Below, piece after piece: positions 44,656 through 54,392 of a stretch of 64,000 bases of DNA. The stretch is taken from NCBI GenBank assembly GCA_020161615.1, contig JAIUPD010000003.1:124001-188000 (forward strand). Reading direction: 5' to 3'. The stretch is from Pseudomonadota bacterium. GTDB taxonomy: Bacteria > Pseudomonadota > Alphaproteobacteria > Rhodobacterales > Rhodobacteraceae. Every line of letters starts with the position of its first letter. The stretch's first letter is position 1. Made by a program: the position numbers and the translations under genes. Under the pieces are notes generated by a model that had not been told where the DNA came from, searched no databases, and saw only the letters and a program-made list of their open reading frames with translations.

Positions 44656-46167
44656 ATGCCGAACCCGCTTTACGACGCACTTTTCGCGCCCCTGAAGACC
44701 CGCGACAGCGCCTTTCTGATCCTGCCGGACGGCAGCACGGTCCCGGGCGCGGCCTTTCATGCGATGTGCGCGCGCGTGGCGGGGGCCTTGCAGGCGCTGG
44801 GGCTGGAGCCGGGCGACCGCATGGCGGTGCAGGTCGAGAAATCGCCCGAGGCGCTGGCGCTCTATGGCGGCGCGGTGATGGCGGGCGTGGTCTTCCTGCC
44901 CTTGAACACCGCCTATACGCCCGATGAAGTGGCCTATTTCCTCGGCGACGCCGGGGCGAAGCTGCTGCTGGCGGACGGCGCCAAGGCGGCGGCGTTGGCC
45001 CCGGTGGCCGAGGGCTGCGGGACACAATTGATGGTCCTCAACGCCGACGGCAGCGGCAGTTTCGCCGAGGCGATGACGGCCGCCCCCGCGGCCGCGCCAG
45101 TCGAGCGGGGGCCCGAAGATCTGGCGGCGCTCCTTTACACCTCCGGCACCACGGGGCGCTCCAAGGGCGCGATGCTCAGCCAGCGGAACCTGCTGTCGAA
45201 CGCCGAGGTCCTGGTCGACCACTGGCAGTTCACCGACCGGGACGTGCTGCTCCACGCCCTGCCGATCTTTCACACCCACGGGCTCTTCGTCGCCACCAAC
45301 ACGTTGCTCGCGGCGGGCGGAGCGATGATCCTGCTGCCCAAGCTCGACATCGACGCGCTCATCCATTGGATGCCGAAAGCCACCAGCCTGATGGGCGTGC
45401 CGACCTTCTACACGCGCCTTCTCGACGACCCCCGCTTCACCCGCGATCTGGTGGCGCATATGCGGCTCTTCATCTCGGGCTCGGCGCCGCTTCTGGCCGA
45501 GACGCATACGGCCTTCGAGGAACGCACCGGGCACCGGATCCTCGAACGCTATGGCATGACCGAGACCAACATGAACACCTCGAACCCCTATGCGGGCGAG
45601 CGCCGCGCCGGGACCGTGGGCCTGCCCCTGCCGGGCGTCGAGGTGAAGGTGACCGATCCCGATACCGGCGCGACGCTGCCGCAGGGCGAGATCGGCATTC
45701 TCGAGGTCCGCGGCCCGAATGTGTTCCAAGGCTATTGGCAGATGCCCGAGAAGACCGCGGCGGAACTGCGCGCCGACGGCTTCTTCATCACCGGCGACCT
45801 GGGGCGGATCGACGCCGATGGCTATGTCACCATCGTCGGCCGCCAGAAGGACCTGATCATCGCCGGCGGCTACAACATCTATCCCAAGGAGATCGAGCTG
45901 GAACTGGACGAGGCCCATGGCGTCAAGGAAAGCGCCGTGGTGGGCGTGCCGCATCCCGACCTGGGCGAGGGCGTGCTGGGGGTGATCGTGGCGCAGCCGG
46001 GCGAAACGCCGGATACGGCCGCGATCCTCAAGGACCTCAACACCAGGCTCGCGCGGTTCAAGGTGCCGCGGGCGCTGGTGGTGGTCGACGACCTGCCCCG
46101 CAACACGATGGGCAAGGTGCAGAAGAACCTGCTGCGGGAAGAGTTTAAGGGTTGGTTCAAGCGCTGA
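44656..46167 (+). CDS. matB: malonyl-CoA synthetase (malonate-CoA ligase)
   Basis: A 503-residue acyl-adenylate-forming enzyme. The AMP motif is LLYTSGTTGRSKGAMLSQRNLL, and the A5 motif RYGMTETNMNTSNPYAGERR is the MatB type, whose Arg and Met hold the second carboxylate of malonate. The catalytic C-terminal lysine is in NTMGKVQKN. It converts malonate, CoA and ATP to malonyl-CoA. No malonyl-CoA decarboxylase gene is visible next to it. Confidence 0.92.
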   Translation: MPNPLYDALFAPLKTRDSAFLILPDGSTVPGAAFHAMCARVAGALQALGLEPGDRMAVQVEKSPEALALYGGAVMAGVVFLPLNTAYTPDEVAYFLGDAGAKLLLADGAKAAALAPVAEGCGTQLMVLNADGSGSFAEAMTAAPAAAPVERGPEDLAALLYTSGTTGRSKGAMLSQRNLLSNAEVLVDHWQFTDRDVLLHALPIFHTHGLFVATNTLLAAGGAMILLPKLDIDALIHWMPKATSLMGVPTFYTRLLDDPRFTRDLVAHMRLFISGSAPLLAETHTAFEERTGHRILERYGMTETNMNTSNPYAGERRAGTVGLPLPGVEVKVTDPDTGATLPQGEIGILEVRGPNVFQGYWQMPEKTAAELRADGFFITGDLGRIDADGYVTIVGRQKDLIIAGGYNIYPKEIELELDEAHGVKESAVVGVPHPDLGEGVLGVIVAQPGETPDTAAILKDLNTRLARFKVPRALVVVDDLPRNTMGKVQKNLLREEFKGWFKR

Positions 46168-46503
46168 CCTGACCGCGCGCCCGTGGCTGCCCCGGGGGCC
46201 TTCTGCCCCCGTACCCCCGAGGATATTTGAAGCGCAAAGAAGGCGGATTGACGCCCCCTTAAGCTTCATCTTTGTTCTCCAAATATCCTCGGGGGTGAGG
46301 GCCGCCCGGACGAGGCGCCAGTGGCGCGTCGTCAGGCCCGAACGCCCGGAGCGTAAGCGTAGGGCCGGACCTAGCCGTCAGTCCAAGAGGGGGGCAGAAA
46401 GCCCCCCTTCTGCGGCGCCGCGGAACGCGGCGCCGCTGGTCGCCCGAGGCGCCCGCGACAGCGGGCAACGAGGGCGAAACCCCTCCCCCGGCCTGGGCCA
46501 CGA
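46168..46503. repeat. head-to-head pair of composite 3'-end repeats, copies D1 and D2
   Basis: This gap between convergent matB and tig holds no gene. D1 (46186-46243) follows matB: GGGGGCCTTCTGCCCCC hairpin, CCCCCGAGGATATTTGAAG, GCGCAAAGAAG. D2 (46262-46490) is in reverse orientation and ends before tig: CTTTGTTCTCCAAATATCC, a long GC-rich middle with GGGGGGCAGAAAGCCCCCC, GGCGCCGCGGAACGCGGCGCC, GGTCGCCCGAGGCGCCCGC, and CGAGGGCGAAACCCCT. The two tails face each other. Confidence 0.75.
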
Positions 46504-46536
46504 GAAAACCCCCGCACCTTGCGGTACGGGGGCTCT
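46504..46536 (-). terminator. intrinsic terminator of tig
   Basis: On the minus strand: CCCCCGTACC-GCAA-GGTGCGGGGG followed by TTTT, about 25 bp after the tig stop. Confidence 0.8.
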
Positions 46537-46561
46537 TTTCGCTCAGCGGGTTCGGAAAGCC

Positions 46562-47893
46562 TCAGGCTTCCTCTTCCAGCTTGTCCAGCGCCGCTTTCAG
46601 CTCGTCCTTCGAGACTTCCTTCTCGCTCACCGAGGCCTTGCCGAGGATCATGTCCACGACCTTGTCCTCGAAGAGCGGCGCGCGGAGTTGCTGCTGCATC
46701 TGCGGGTTCTTCTGCACGAATTCGAAGAATTCGCGCTCCTGACCCGGGTATTGGCGGGCCTGCGCCAGGATCGCCTGGGTCATCTCGGCGTCCGAGACCG
46801 TCACCTCGGCCTTGCGGCCGACTTCCGCCAGCAGGAGGCCCAGCTTCACGCGGCGCACGGCCAGCTTGCGGTGTTCCTCGGTGGTCTCGATCGAGCCGTG
46901 ATTGTGGTCGTGGACCTGCGGGTTCTCGTCATGCCAGAGCTGGTGGGCGATCTGGCTGGCCTCGGCTTCGACCAGGCTCTCGGGCAGATCGAAGGAGACA
47001 CTGCTGTCCAGCTGGTCCAGCAGGCCACGCTTGACCACCGCGCGGGCGGCCTGGGCGTATTCGCCTTCCAGCCCCTCGCGGATCTGGCCCTTCAGCGCTT
47101 CGAGCGATTCGGCGCCGAATTTCGCCGCCAGCTCGTCGTTGAGTTCCGCCTCGGCCGGGGCTTTCACGCCCTTGATCACGCAGGCGAAGACCGCTTCCTT
47201 GCCGGCCAGATGCTGGGCGCCGTAGTTTTCCGGGAAGGTGACGGTGACGTCCTTTTCCTCGCCGGCCTTGGTGCCGACCAGCTGGTCCTCGAAGCCCGGG
47301 ATGAACTGGCCCGAGCCCAGCACCAGCGGATAATCCTGCGCGGCGCCGCCTTCGAAGGCCTCGCCGTCGACGCGGCCGGTGAAGTCGAAGGTCACCTGGT
47401 CGCCGTTCTCGGCCGCGCCATCCTTGTCCTCGAAACTCTGCGCCTGTTTGGCGAGATTGGCCAGCGCCTCGTCCACGGCCGATTCATCGGCCTTCACCAC
47501 CAGACGCTCCAGCGCGATGGTCGAGAAATCGGGCTCGTCGATCTCGGGCAGGGCTTCGTAGCTCAGCTCGACGACGACATCGTCGCCCTCTTTCCAGGTC
47601 TCGCCGTCCTTCATCTCGACCTTCGGCTGCATCGCGGGGCGCGCGCCGGTCTCGTCGAAATGGGCCTGCATGGCGCCGTCGACGGCTTCCTGCATCGCTT
47701 CGCCCATCAGGCGCGGGCCGAATTGCTTCTTCAGCATCGCCATCGGCACCTTGCCCTTGCGGAAGCCCTTCAGCTCGACTTCGGGCTGGGCCTCGCGCAG
47801 CTTCTCGTCCACCTTGGCGGCCAGATCGGCGGCCGGAATGGTGATCGTGTAGCCGCGCTTCAGACCGTCGTTCAGGGTCTCGGTGACTTGCAT
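46562..47893 (-). CDS. tig: trigger factor
   Basis: A 443-residue ribosome-bound chaperone and prolyl isomerase. The ribosome-binding loop is GFRKGKVP (about residues 42-49); the FKBP domain includes [44 protein letters not shown]; the rest is the helical C-terminal chaperone domain. The ATG at 47893 ([17 protein letters not shown]) is the family start; the frame upstream of it has no conserved sequence. Confidence 0.96.
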   Translation of the reverse strand: MQVTETLNDGLKRGYTITIPAADLAAKVDEKLREAQPEVELKGFRKGKVPMAMLKKQFGPRLMGEAMQEAVDGAMQAHFDETGARPAMQPKVEMKDGETWKEGDDVVVELSYEALPEIDEPDFSTIALERLVVKADESAVDEALANLAKQAQSFEDKDGAAENGDQVTFDFTGRVDGEAFEGGAAQDYPLVLGSGQFIPGFEDQLVGTKAGEEKDVTVTFPENYGAQHLAGKEAVFACVIKGVKAPAEAELNDELAAKFGAESLEALKGQIREGLEGEYAQAARAVVKRGLLDQLDSSVSFDLPESLVEAEASQIAHQLWHDENPQVHDHNHGSIETTEEHRKLAVRRVKLGLLLAEVGRKAEVTVSDAEMTQAILAQARQYPGQEREFFEFVQKNPQMQQQLRAPLFEDKVVDMILGKASVSEKEVSKDELKAALDKLEEEA

Positions 47894-47987
47894 TCGTGTC
47901 CTCGCATAAGCTGACAGGCCGCCCGGACGGCGGCCTGAAGAAATCTGCGCCTTCCTAGAGCGGGCGGGAAGGCGGATCAACCCTGAA

Positions 47988-49373
47988 TCAGCGCCAGCGG
48001 GTGAGCGCGAGCGCCCCGGCGACGAAGATCCCGTAGGCCGCCATGCCCGCGGCGATGGCTGCGAAGACCCCGTTCACGCCCCAGCCGGTCCAGGCCCCGG
48101 CCGCCATCGCACCCCCGAAGGCCAGCGCGATCCGCAGCACGCCGCCGAGGAAGGGCCACAGCATCCGCCCAGCCCCCTGGCTGGCGAAATAGAGCGCGAG
48201 GCCCAGGGCGAAAAAGCCGTAGAAGGGCGCGACGATGCGGAAATAGGACCGGCCCGCCGCCAGCGCCCCGCCCTCGTCCCCGGTCAGGAACAGCCGCAGC
48301 CAGAGGTCGGGCAGCAGCGCCACCGTCAGGCCGATGGCGCCGACGATCAGCGCCGCGGCGGCGGAACCGGTCCAGGCCACCCGCAGCGCCCGTCCTTTCT
48401 GCCCTGCGCCGATATTGGCGCCCACCATGGCGGTCATCGCCGCGCCGATGCCGAACACGACCGGGATCATCAGGAATTCCAGCCGCGCGCCCAGGCCGTA
48501 GCCCGCCAGCGCCTCGGCCCCGTGGCGGCCGACCGCGCCCACCATCAGCACGATGGTCAGCACCGTCAGCCCGGAATTCAGCGCGGCGATGCCGCCGACG
48601 CGCAGGATATCGGCGTACATCCCCGGGGCGATCCGCGCGCCCCTCAGCGTGAGCCCGGCGCGCCCCGAGGCCAGCAGTGCCACCGCCAGCACAGCTCCCG
48701 CGCCATGCGCCAGCACCGTCCCCAGCGCGAGACCCGCCATGCCCAGCGCCGGCAACCCGCCCCAGCCCAGCGACAGCGCCCCCGACATCGGGATCGAGAC
48801 CAGCGAGACCGCCAGCAGGATGCCCGAGGCCGCCGCCATCCCGCCGGTGCCCCTGAGCACGCTCAGCGTCGCATGGCAGAGCCAGAGGGCGAAACAGCCC
48901 GGAAAGAACACCGCCGCATAGGCGAGTGCGGCCTCGGCCGGCTCCCCCGTCCCGCCCAGCGCCTCGAAGATCGGGCGGCCCAGCAGCGCCATGGCGATGA
49001 GCGACAGCAGGGCCGAGCCCGCGGCGACCACCGAGGCGGCCAGCACCAGGCCGCTCGCCCGCGCCGGATCCCCCGCCCCCAGCGCCCGCGCCACGGCCGA
49101 AGAGATGGCGCCGCCGATTGCGCCCGCCGACAGCATCTGCGTCAGCATGACCAGTGGAAAGACCAGCGCCAGCCCCGCCAGCGCGCCCACGCCGAGGCGG
49201 GCGGCGAAGATGCCCTCGGCGATGCTCATCAGCGCCTGCACCACCATGGCCAGCACATTGGGCGCGGCGAGGCGGGCCAGCACCGGGCCGATCGGCCCCT
49301 GAAGCATGGCGCGGGTCCGCGCCGCCCGACTCGCAGCCGCCGCCTGTTCCCGGCCCTCGACTGCCATGCTCAT
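47988..49373 (-). CDS. MATE family efflux transporter
   Basis: A 461-residue protein with twelve hydrophobic segments in two six-helix halves ([28 protein letters not shown] starts the first; [28 protein letters not shown] the second). It is a Na+ or H+ coupled drug or toxin exporter. The ATG at 49373 is preferred because of the AGGAA site; an ATG two codons later is also possible. It is divergent from an HxlR regulator with two palindromic operators in the gap, so it is probably induced by a reactive compound sensed by that regulator. Confidence 0.92.
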   Translation of the reverse strand: MSMAVEGREQAAAASRAARTRAMLQGPIGPVLARLAAPNVLAMVVQALMSIAEGIFAARLGVGALAGLALVFPLVMLTQMLSAGAIGGAISSAVARALGAGDPARASGLVLAASVVAAGSALLSLIAMALLGRPIFEALGGTGEPAEAALAYAAVFFPGCFALWLCHATLSVLRGTGGMAAASGILLAVSLVSIPMSGALSLGWGGLPALGMAGLALGTVLAHGAGAVLAVALLASGRAGLTLRGARIAPGMYADILRVGGIAALNSGLTVLTIVLMVGAVGRHGAEALAGYGLGARLEFLMIPVVFGIGAAMTAMVGANIGAGQKGRALRVAWTGSAAAALIVGAIGLTVALLPDLWLRLFLTGDEGGALAAGRSYFRIVAPFYGFFALGLALYFASQGAGRMLWPFLGGVLRIALAFGGAMAAGAWTGWGVNGVFAAIAAGMAAYGIFVAGALALTRWR

Positions 49374-49400
49374 TGCCCGTTCCTTTCCGCTATCCAGTCC

Positions 49401-49443
49401 GTTCCGAAAAGGAACTATCTTGGGGTAAGTTCCCTTTCGGAAC
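49401..49443. promoter_or_regulatory. paired palindromic operators between the MATE and hxlR genes
   Basis: Two sites, GTTCCGAAAAGGAAC (49401-49415) and GTTCCCTTTCGGAAC (49429-49443). Each is GTTCC-N5-GGAAC, and each is nearly the reverse complement of the other. Their starts are 28 bp apart. A TTGACA -35 box on the minus strand (49446-49451) lies right beside the second site, so bound repressor would block the MATE promoter. Confidence 0.75.
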
Positions 49444-49470
49444 CTGTCAACATGGTTTAGACTGGCCCGC

Positions 49471-49914
49471 ATGAAATGGGACAAGCTGAAAGACGAATCC
49501 TGCCCCGTGGCCCGCGGCCTGTCGGTGATCGGCGACCGCTGGACGCTGATGGTGCTGCGCGATTGCTTCCTGGGCGTCCGACGATTCGAGGCGATGCAGG
49601 CCCGCCTCGGCATCACCCGGCATGTGCTGGCCGACCGACTGCGCAAGCTGGAGGCAGACGGGGTGCTGCGGCGCGAGGCCTATCAGGAACGCCCGCTCCG
49701 CCACGAATACCGCCTGACCGAAAAGGGCAAGGCGCTTTATCCCGTGCTGGTGGCGCTGATCGGCTGGGCCGAGGCGCATGTCCCGGCCGAAGGTCCCACG
49801 GCCATCACGCTGGTCTCGCGCGAAACGGGCGAGCGGGTCGAGCCGGTCCTGACCGACGCGCGCACCGGCCGGGCGATCAGCCATCGCGACGTGACGGCGC
49901 TGCGCAACGCCTGA
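49471..49914 (+). CDS. HxlR family transcriptional regulator
   Basis: A 147-residue winged-helix protein. The HxlR signature DESCPVARGLSVIGDRWTLMVLRDCFLG is at the N-terminus and includes the conserved Cys (about residue 11) that in redox or aldehyde sensing members is reactive. The DNA-binding helix is in RFEAMQARLGITRHVLADRLRKLEADGVL. It is divergent from the MATE pump and very likely binds the two palindromes in between (inference). Confidence 0.92.
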   Translation: MKWDKLKDESCPVARGLSVIGDRWTLMVLRDCFLGVRRFEAMQARLGITRHVLADRLRKLEADGVLRREAYQERPLRHEYRLTEKGKALYPVLVALIGWAEAHVPAEGPTAITLVSRETGERVEPVLTDARTGRAISHRDVTALRNA

Positions 49915-49998
49915 CGGACGGGACGCGACTCGGGAAACGCATCCGGGACCATCCGCGAAAACGCAGTCGTCAGCGGATATTCATCTCTGCTTTCAAAC

Positions 49999-50082
49999 TG
50001 GTGCGGGTGAAGGGACTCGAACCCCCACGCCAAGGGCGCCAGAACCTAAATCTGGTGCGTCTACCAATTCCGCCACACCCGC
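49999..50082 (-). tRNA. tRNA-Leu (anticodon UAG)
   Basis: Read on the minus strand the 84-nt RNA has acceptor arm GCGGGTG / CACCCGC, D-arm AATTGGTAGACGC, an anticodon stem-loop CCAGA-TTTAGGT-TCTGG with anticodon TAG, a long variable arm CGCCCTTGGCGT typical of class II leucine tRNA, and TTCGAGT in the T-loop. The CCA end is encoded. It lies between hxlR and the Hint-domain gene. Confidence 0.95.
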
Positions 50083-50209
50083 ACGCGCCGCTTCTAGCAA
50101 CGCCCGCGCCCCCGCGCGAGGGGGAATCGCCGCGAAAACGCGCCTTCGTCGCCCAATTTGCGCCGCGATTGTCGTCAAGGTGGAAACAGTAACCCGGAAA
50201 GGACGCCCC

Positions 50210-50713
50210 ATGCTGCCGCAGCTTGCCCCCAGTTTGCCGCCCCTCCCCCTCGCCACCCGCCGCTCGCGCCCCACCGGGCTTCTGCCCGGCACGCTGGTCG
50301 ATACGGCCGAAGGGCCGATGCCGGTGGAATTCCTGCTAGCGGGCGACCGGATCCAGACCCGCAACGGGCTGGTGGAATTGCGCGGCACCTCGGTCCTCGA
50401 CGCCATGGGGGTCGAGGTGGTGGTGATCGACAGCCCCGCCGCCACCGGGGGCGAGGCCGGGGCACCGCTGACGCTGCCCGCCCATCAGCAGGTGCTGGTG
50501 CGCGACTGGCGGGCGATGGTCCTGCACGGGCAGGACGAGATGCTGACCCCGGCGGCCTCGCTGGTCGACGACCTCCATGTCCGGCGCGAGACGCGGGCCC
50601 GGCTCAGGCTGATCCGGCTGCATTTCGACACGCCGCAGGTGTTCAGCGTCGGCGGGCACGAGATCGCCAGCGCCCGCACGCCGGTCGCGCCCCACCAGCG
50701 CTGGCTGCACTGA
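50210..50713 (+). CDS. Hint domain protein (Hedgehog/intein-like)
   Basis: A 167-residue protein with the Hint_2 pattern: LLPGTLVDTAEGPMPVEFLLAGDRIQTRNGLVELRG and later LPAHQQVLVRD. Stand-alone Hint domains are frequent in Rhodobacteraceae, often at the end of large secreted proteins. This one lacks the N-terminal Cys of self-splicing elements (the segment is GTLVDT rather than GTxVxTxxG after Cys), so catalysis is doubtful. The ATG at 50210 has GGAAAGGA before it; another lies at 50180. Confidence 0.8.
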   Translation: MLPQLAPSLPPLPLATRRSRPTGLLPGTLVDTAEGPMPVEFLLAGDRIQTRNGLVELRGTSVLDAMGVEVVVIDSPAATGGEAGAPLTLPAHQQVLVRDWRAMVLHGQDEMLTPAASLVDDLHVRRETRARLRLIRLHFDTPQVFSVGGHEIASARTPVAPHQRWLH

Positions 50714-50733
50714 GACAGCCCGCAGGAGGGGCC

Positions 50734-51606
50734 TTAGTGCCCGTGCTGCCCCAGCGCCCGCAGAACCCCCGGCAGGGCGTCGGGCAGATCCTCGGCGATC
50801 AGCCCCGGCCCGAAGGCCCGCGCCGCCTCGACGTGAAGCCAGGCCGCGGCGCAGGCGGCCTCGAACCCGCTGAGCCCGCGGGCGCAAAGCCCCGCGATCA
50901 GCCCCGCCAGCACGTCCCCCGCCCCCGCCGTCGCCAGCCAGGGCACCGCCCGCGCGCCCGAGGCCGCATGCACCGCCGCCCGCCCGTCCGGCTGGGCGAT
51001 CACCGTGTCCGGCCCCTTGAACAGCACCACACAGCCCGCCCGCGCCGCCGCCTCGCGCGCCGCGTCAACCTTTGAATAGGCCGGGCCGGTGACCGCCAGC
51101 GCCGTCAGTTTCGCAGCGAGATCGGGGAAGAGCCGCGCGAATTCCCCGCCGTGCGGCGTCAGCACCCAGCCGGGCGACAGGGGCGCCGCGACCGACCCCA
51201 AGGCGGTCAGCGCATCGGCGTCGACGACCACCGTAGGGTGGGGTTTCACCCCACCATCTCGCACCACCGCCAGGAACTCCCCCGCCCGCTCCACCCCCAT
51301 ACCGGGCCCGAGGCAGAGCGCGTTGATCCGAGGGTCCCCCAGCAGCGCCGCCAGATCCTCGGCCCCCTCGACCCGGCGCAGCATCAGCGCGGTGATCTGC
51401 GCCGCGCATTCCAGCATGGCCGAGCCCGGCGCGCCCAAAGTCACCAGCCCCGCGCCCACCCGCAGCGCCCCCCGCGCCGCCAGCCGGGCCGCCCCGGTCC
51501 GGCCCATGCCGCCGGTCAGGACCAGGGCATGGCCGTGGTCGTATTTGTGCCCCTGCGGCTTGGCCAGCAGCGCGCGCAGCCTGTCGGTCGAGAAATCCAT
51601 GCTCAT
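50734..51606 (-). CDS. ADP-dependent NAD(P)H-hydrate dehydratase (separate protein)
   Basis: A 290-residue ribokinase-fold enzyme that repairs hydrated NADH and NADPH. Motifs: KYDHGHALVLTGGMGRTGAARLAARGALRVGAGLVTL, LGPGMGVERAG, VVDADALTALG, LTPHGGEFARLF, VLFKGPDTVIAQPDG and the catalytic ATAGAGDVLAGLIAGL. Usually this domain is fused to the epimerase; here it is a separate chain beginning in an ATGA overlap with the epimerase stop. A REP-like palindrome is translated in frame as part of GGVKPHPT just before VVVDADAL. Confidence 0.92.
   Translation of the reverse strand: MSMDFSTDRLRALLAKPQGHKYDHGHALVLTGGMGRTGAARLAARGALRVGAGLVTLGAPGSAMLECAAQITALMLRRVEGAEDLAALLGDPRINALCLGPGMGVERAGEFLAVVRDGGVKPHPTVVVDADALTALGSVAAPLSPGWVLTPHGGEFARLFPDLAAKLTALAVTGPAYSKVDAAREAAARAGCVVLFKGPDTVIAQPDGRAAVHAASGARAVPWLATAGAGDVLAGLIAGLCARGLSGFEAACAAAWLHVEAARAFGPGLIAEDLPDALPGVLRALGQHGH
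51233..51255. repeat. REP-like palindrome inside a coding sequence
   Basis: Contains GGTGGGGTTTCACCCCACC (8-bp arms, 3-base loop) preceded by GTAG. Identical, in reverse complement, to 19262-19284. On the minus strand it is read in the frame of the dehydratase gene as part of the extra segment GGVKPHPT. Confidence 0.85.
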
Positions 51607-52280
51607 CGCGGCAACCCGATATCGACGACCCTGACCGGCGTATCGACCATGAGGTGCAGGGGTTTGAGGGCATGGAAGGTCACGATCAGATCCGCCGGCA
51701 GCGGCCGGCGGGCAAGATCCGCGCCCGTATCGGCGTCGCGCCCGCTGGGCACGTCCACGGCGATGAAAACGGGCGCCGGGCCCTCGCCCCCCTCGAAAAG
51801 CCTGTCGATCAGCCGATTGACGGGCGCCAGCACGGCATCCAGAGGGGCCCGTTGCCCGATCCCGAAGAGCGCGTCCACCACCACCCACAGCCCGGGCCCC
51901 TGCGCTCGCGCCCGCGCGGCGGCCTGCGACAGGCCGGCATCGTCCAGCACCGAAACCTCGCCCATGGCCCGCCAGCGGTCGCAGGCCGTGCCTGCATCGG
52001 GCGGCAGGCGCCGCGGATCGCCGGACAGGAACACCTCGACCGCCCAGCCCCGGGCCGCCAGCAGCCGCGCCACCACGAAACCATCGCCGCCGTTGTTGCC
52101 CGGCCCGCAGAGCACCAGCGCCCGTTGCGACCCCTCGCGCATCGCCGGCCAGCGCTCCAGCATCGCCTCGACCACCCCCGCACCCGCGCGCTCCATCAGG
52201 TCCAGGCCGGTCACAACCCCCGACTCAAAGGCCGTTCGCTCGATGGCGCGCATTTGTGCAGATGTCACCAAATCAGTCAT
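51603..52280 (-). CDS. NAD(P)H-hydrate epimerase (separate protein)
   Basis: A 225-residue YjeF_N-domain enzyme that inter-converts R- and S-NAD(P)HX. Motifs: TSAQMRAIERTAFESGVVTGLDLMERAGAGV, the phosphate loop LCGPGNNGGDGFVVARLLAARGW, VVVDALFGIGQRAPL and AVDVPSGRDADTGAD. It ends VVDIGLPR and its TGA overlaps the start of the dehydratase gene. The ATG at 52280 has GAGGGG before it. It is divergent from glnB. Confidence 0.92.
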   Translation of the reverse strand: MTDLVTSAQMRAIERTAFESGVVTGLDLMERAGAGVVEAMLERWPAMREGSQRALVLCGPGNNGGDGFVVARLLAARGWAVEVFLSGDPRRLPPDAGTACDRWRAMGEVSVLDDAGLSQAAARARAQGPGLWVVVDALFGIGQRAPLDAVLAPVNRLIDRLFEGGEGPAPVFIAVDVPSGRDADTGADLARRPLPADLIVTFHALKPLHLMVDTPVRVVDIGLPR

Positions 52281-52334
52281 TTCGCCCCTCAATCATCCAC
52301 AATCCGCACAACAGACGGGCCGCTTGCTTGTTTT

Positions 52335-52801
<467 letters not shown>

Positions 52802-52835
52802 CCCCACACCTCTCTAACAATCCAGGGGACTTAGT

Positions 52836-54242
52836 ATGAGCGTTGAATCAGTTCTCAAGCTGATTGCCGACGAACAGGTCGAATATGTGGACATCCGTTT
52901 CACCGACCCGAAAGGCAAGCTGCAGCACGTCACGGTGATCGTCGATATCGTGGACGAGGATTTCCTCGAAGAAGGCTTCATGTTCGACGGCTCGTCGATC
53001 GCCGGCTGGAAATCGATCGATCAGTCGGACATGAAACTGATGCCCGACACCTCGAGCGTCTATCTTGATCCGTTCTACGCCGAAAAGACGCTGGCGATCC
53101 ATTGCGACGTGGTCGAGCCCGACACCGGCGAGGCCTATACCCGCTGCCCGCGCCAGACCGCCAAGAAGGCCGAAGCCTACCTGAAATCCTCGGGGATCGG
53201 TGACACCTTCTATGCAGGCCCCGAGGCCGAGTTCTTCCTGTTCGACGACGTGCGCTATTCGGTGACCCCGCAAAAGGTCGCCTTCCAGATCGACGCCGAT
53301 GCCGCGGCCTGGAACACCGACGCCGAATTCGAGGGTGGCAACCTGGCCCACCGCGCCGGCCACAAGGGCGGCTACTTCCCGGTCAACCCGATCGACGAAG
53401 CCCAGGACATCCGCTCGGAAATGCTGTCGACCATGAAGTCGATCGGCATGAAGGTCGACAAGCACCACCACGAGGTCGCGACCTGCCAGCACGAGCTGGG
53501 CATGATCTTCGGCGGTCTGGTCGAACAGGCCGACAACATCCAGAAATACAAGTACATCATCCATAACGTCGCGGCCGGCTACGGCAAGACCGTGACCTTC
53601 ATGCCGAAGCCCATGAAGGGCGACAACGGCTCGGGGATGCATGTCAACATGTCGATCTGGAAGGACGGCAAGCCGCTCTTCGCCGGCGACCAATATGCCG
53701 ACCTGTCGATGGAGGCGCTCTATTTCATCGGCGGCATCCTGAAGCACGCCAAGGCGCTGAACGCCATCACCAACCCCTCGACCAACAGCTACAAGCGCCT
53801 GATCCCCGGCTTCGAGGCCCCGGTCCTGCGTGCCTATTCCGCCCGCAACCGCTCGGGCTGCGTGCGTATTCCGTGGACCGAATCGCCGAAAGCCAAGCGC
53901 GTCGAAGCCCGCTTCCCCGATCCCTCGGCGAACCCCTACCTGGCGTTTGCGGCGCTGCTGATGGCCGGCCTCGACGGCATCAAGAACAAGATCCACCCGG
54001 GCGAAGCCTCGGACAAGGACCTCTACGACCTGCCGCCGGAAGAACTGGCCCAGATCCCGACCGTCTGCGGCTCGCTGCGCGAGGCGCTGGAAGAGCTGGA
54101 AAAGGACATGGACTTCCTGCTGGCCGGTGATGTGTTCACCAAGGACCAGCTCGAGGGCTACATGGCGCTCAAATGGGAAGAGGTCTATGCCTACGAGCAT
54201 ACGCCCCACCCGATCGAGTACCAGATGTACTATTCCTGCTGA
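52836..54242 (+). CDS. glnA: glutamine synthetase type I
   Basis: A 468-residue GSI that forms glutamine from glutamate, ammonia and ATP. Motifs: [61 protein letters not shown] and [23 protein letters not shown]. The adenylylation Tyr is residue 397 in LYDLPPEE, the same number as in E. coli. An intrinsic terminator follows. Confidence 0.97.
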   Translation: MSVESVLKLIADEQVEYVDIRFTDPKGKLQHVTVIVDIVDEDFLEEGFMFDGSSIAGWKSIDQSDMKLMPDTSSVYLDPFYAEKTLAIHCDVVEPDTGEAYTRCPRQTAKKAEAYLKSSGIGDTFYAGPEAEFFLFDDVRYSVTPQKVAFQIDADAAAWNTDAEFEGGNLAHRAGHKGGYFPVNPIDEAQDIRSEMLSTMKSIGMKVDKHHHEVATCQHELGMIFGGLVEQADNIQKYKYIIHNVAAGYGKTVTFMPKPMKGDNGSGMHVNMSIWKDGKPLFAGDQYADLSMEALYFIGGILKHAKALNAITNPSTNSYKRLIPGFEAPVLRAYSARNRSGCVRIPWTESPKAKRVEARFPDPSANPYLAFAALLMAGLDGIKNKIHPGEASDKDLYDLPPEELAQIPTVCGSLREALEELEKDMDFLLAGDVFTKDQLEGYMALKWEEVYAYEHTPHPIEYQMYYSC

Positions 54243-54262
54243 TCCCCCGGGATCCAGGACCG

Positions 54263-54290
54263 AAGGGGCGCCCCAGGGCGCCCCTTTTGC
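54263..54290 (+). terminator. intrinsic terminator of glnBA
   Basis: Stem AAGGGGCGCC / GGCGCCCCTT, loop CCAG, followed by TT, 20 bp after the glnA stop. Confidence 0.85.
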
Positions 54291-54392
54291 CTGCGTGCTC
54301 CCTTTTGCTTGAGCACCCTCCGTGGCCTCTTTTGCCCCGGGCCGGCGGGTTGTAGGATCAGCCCCTGCCTGTCGGCCCGGATCGGGAACACC

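Noticed and set aside
49999-50082. tRNA-Leu as attachment site of an integrated element
   Set aside because: No integrase gene and no direct repeat of the tRNA 3' end was seen; neighbours look like core genes.
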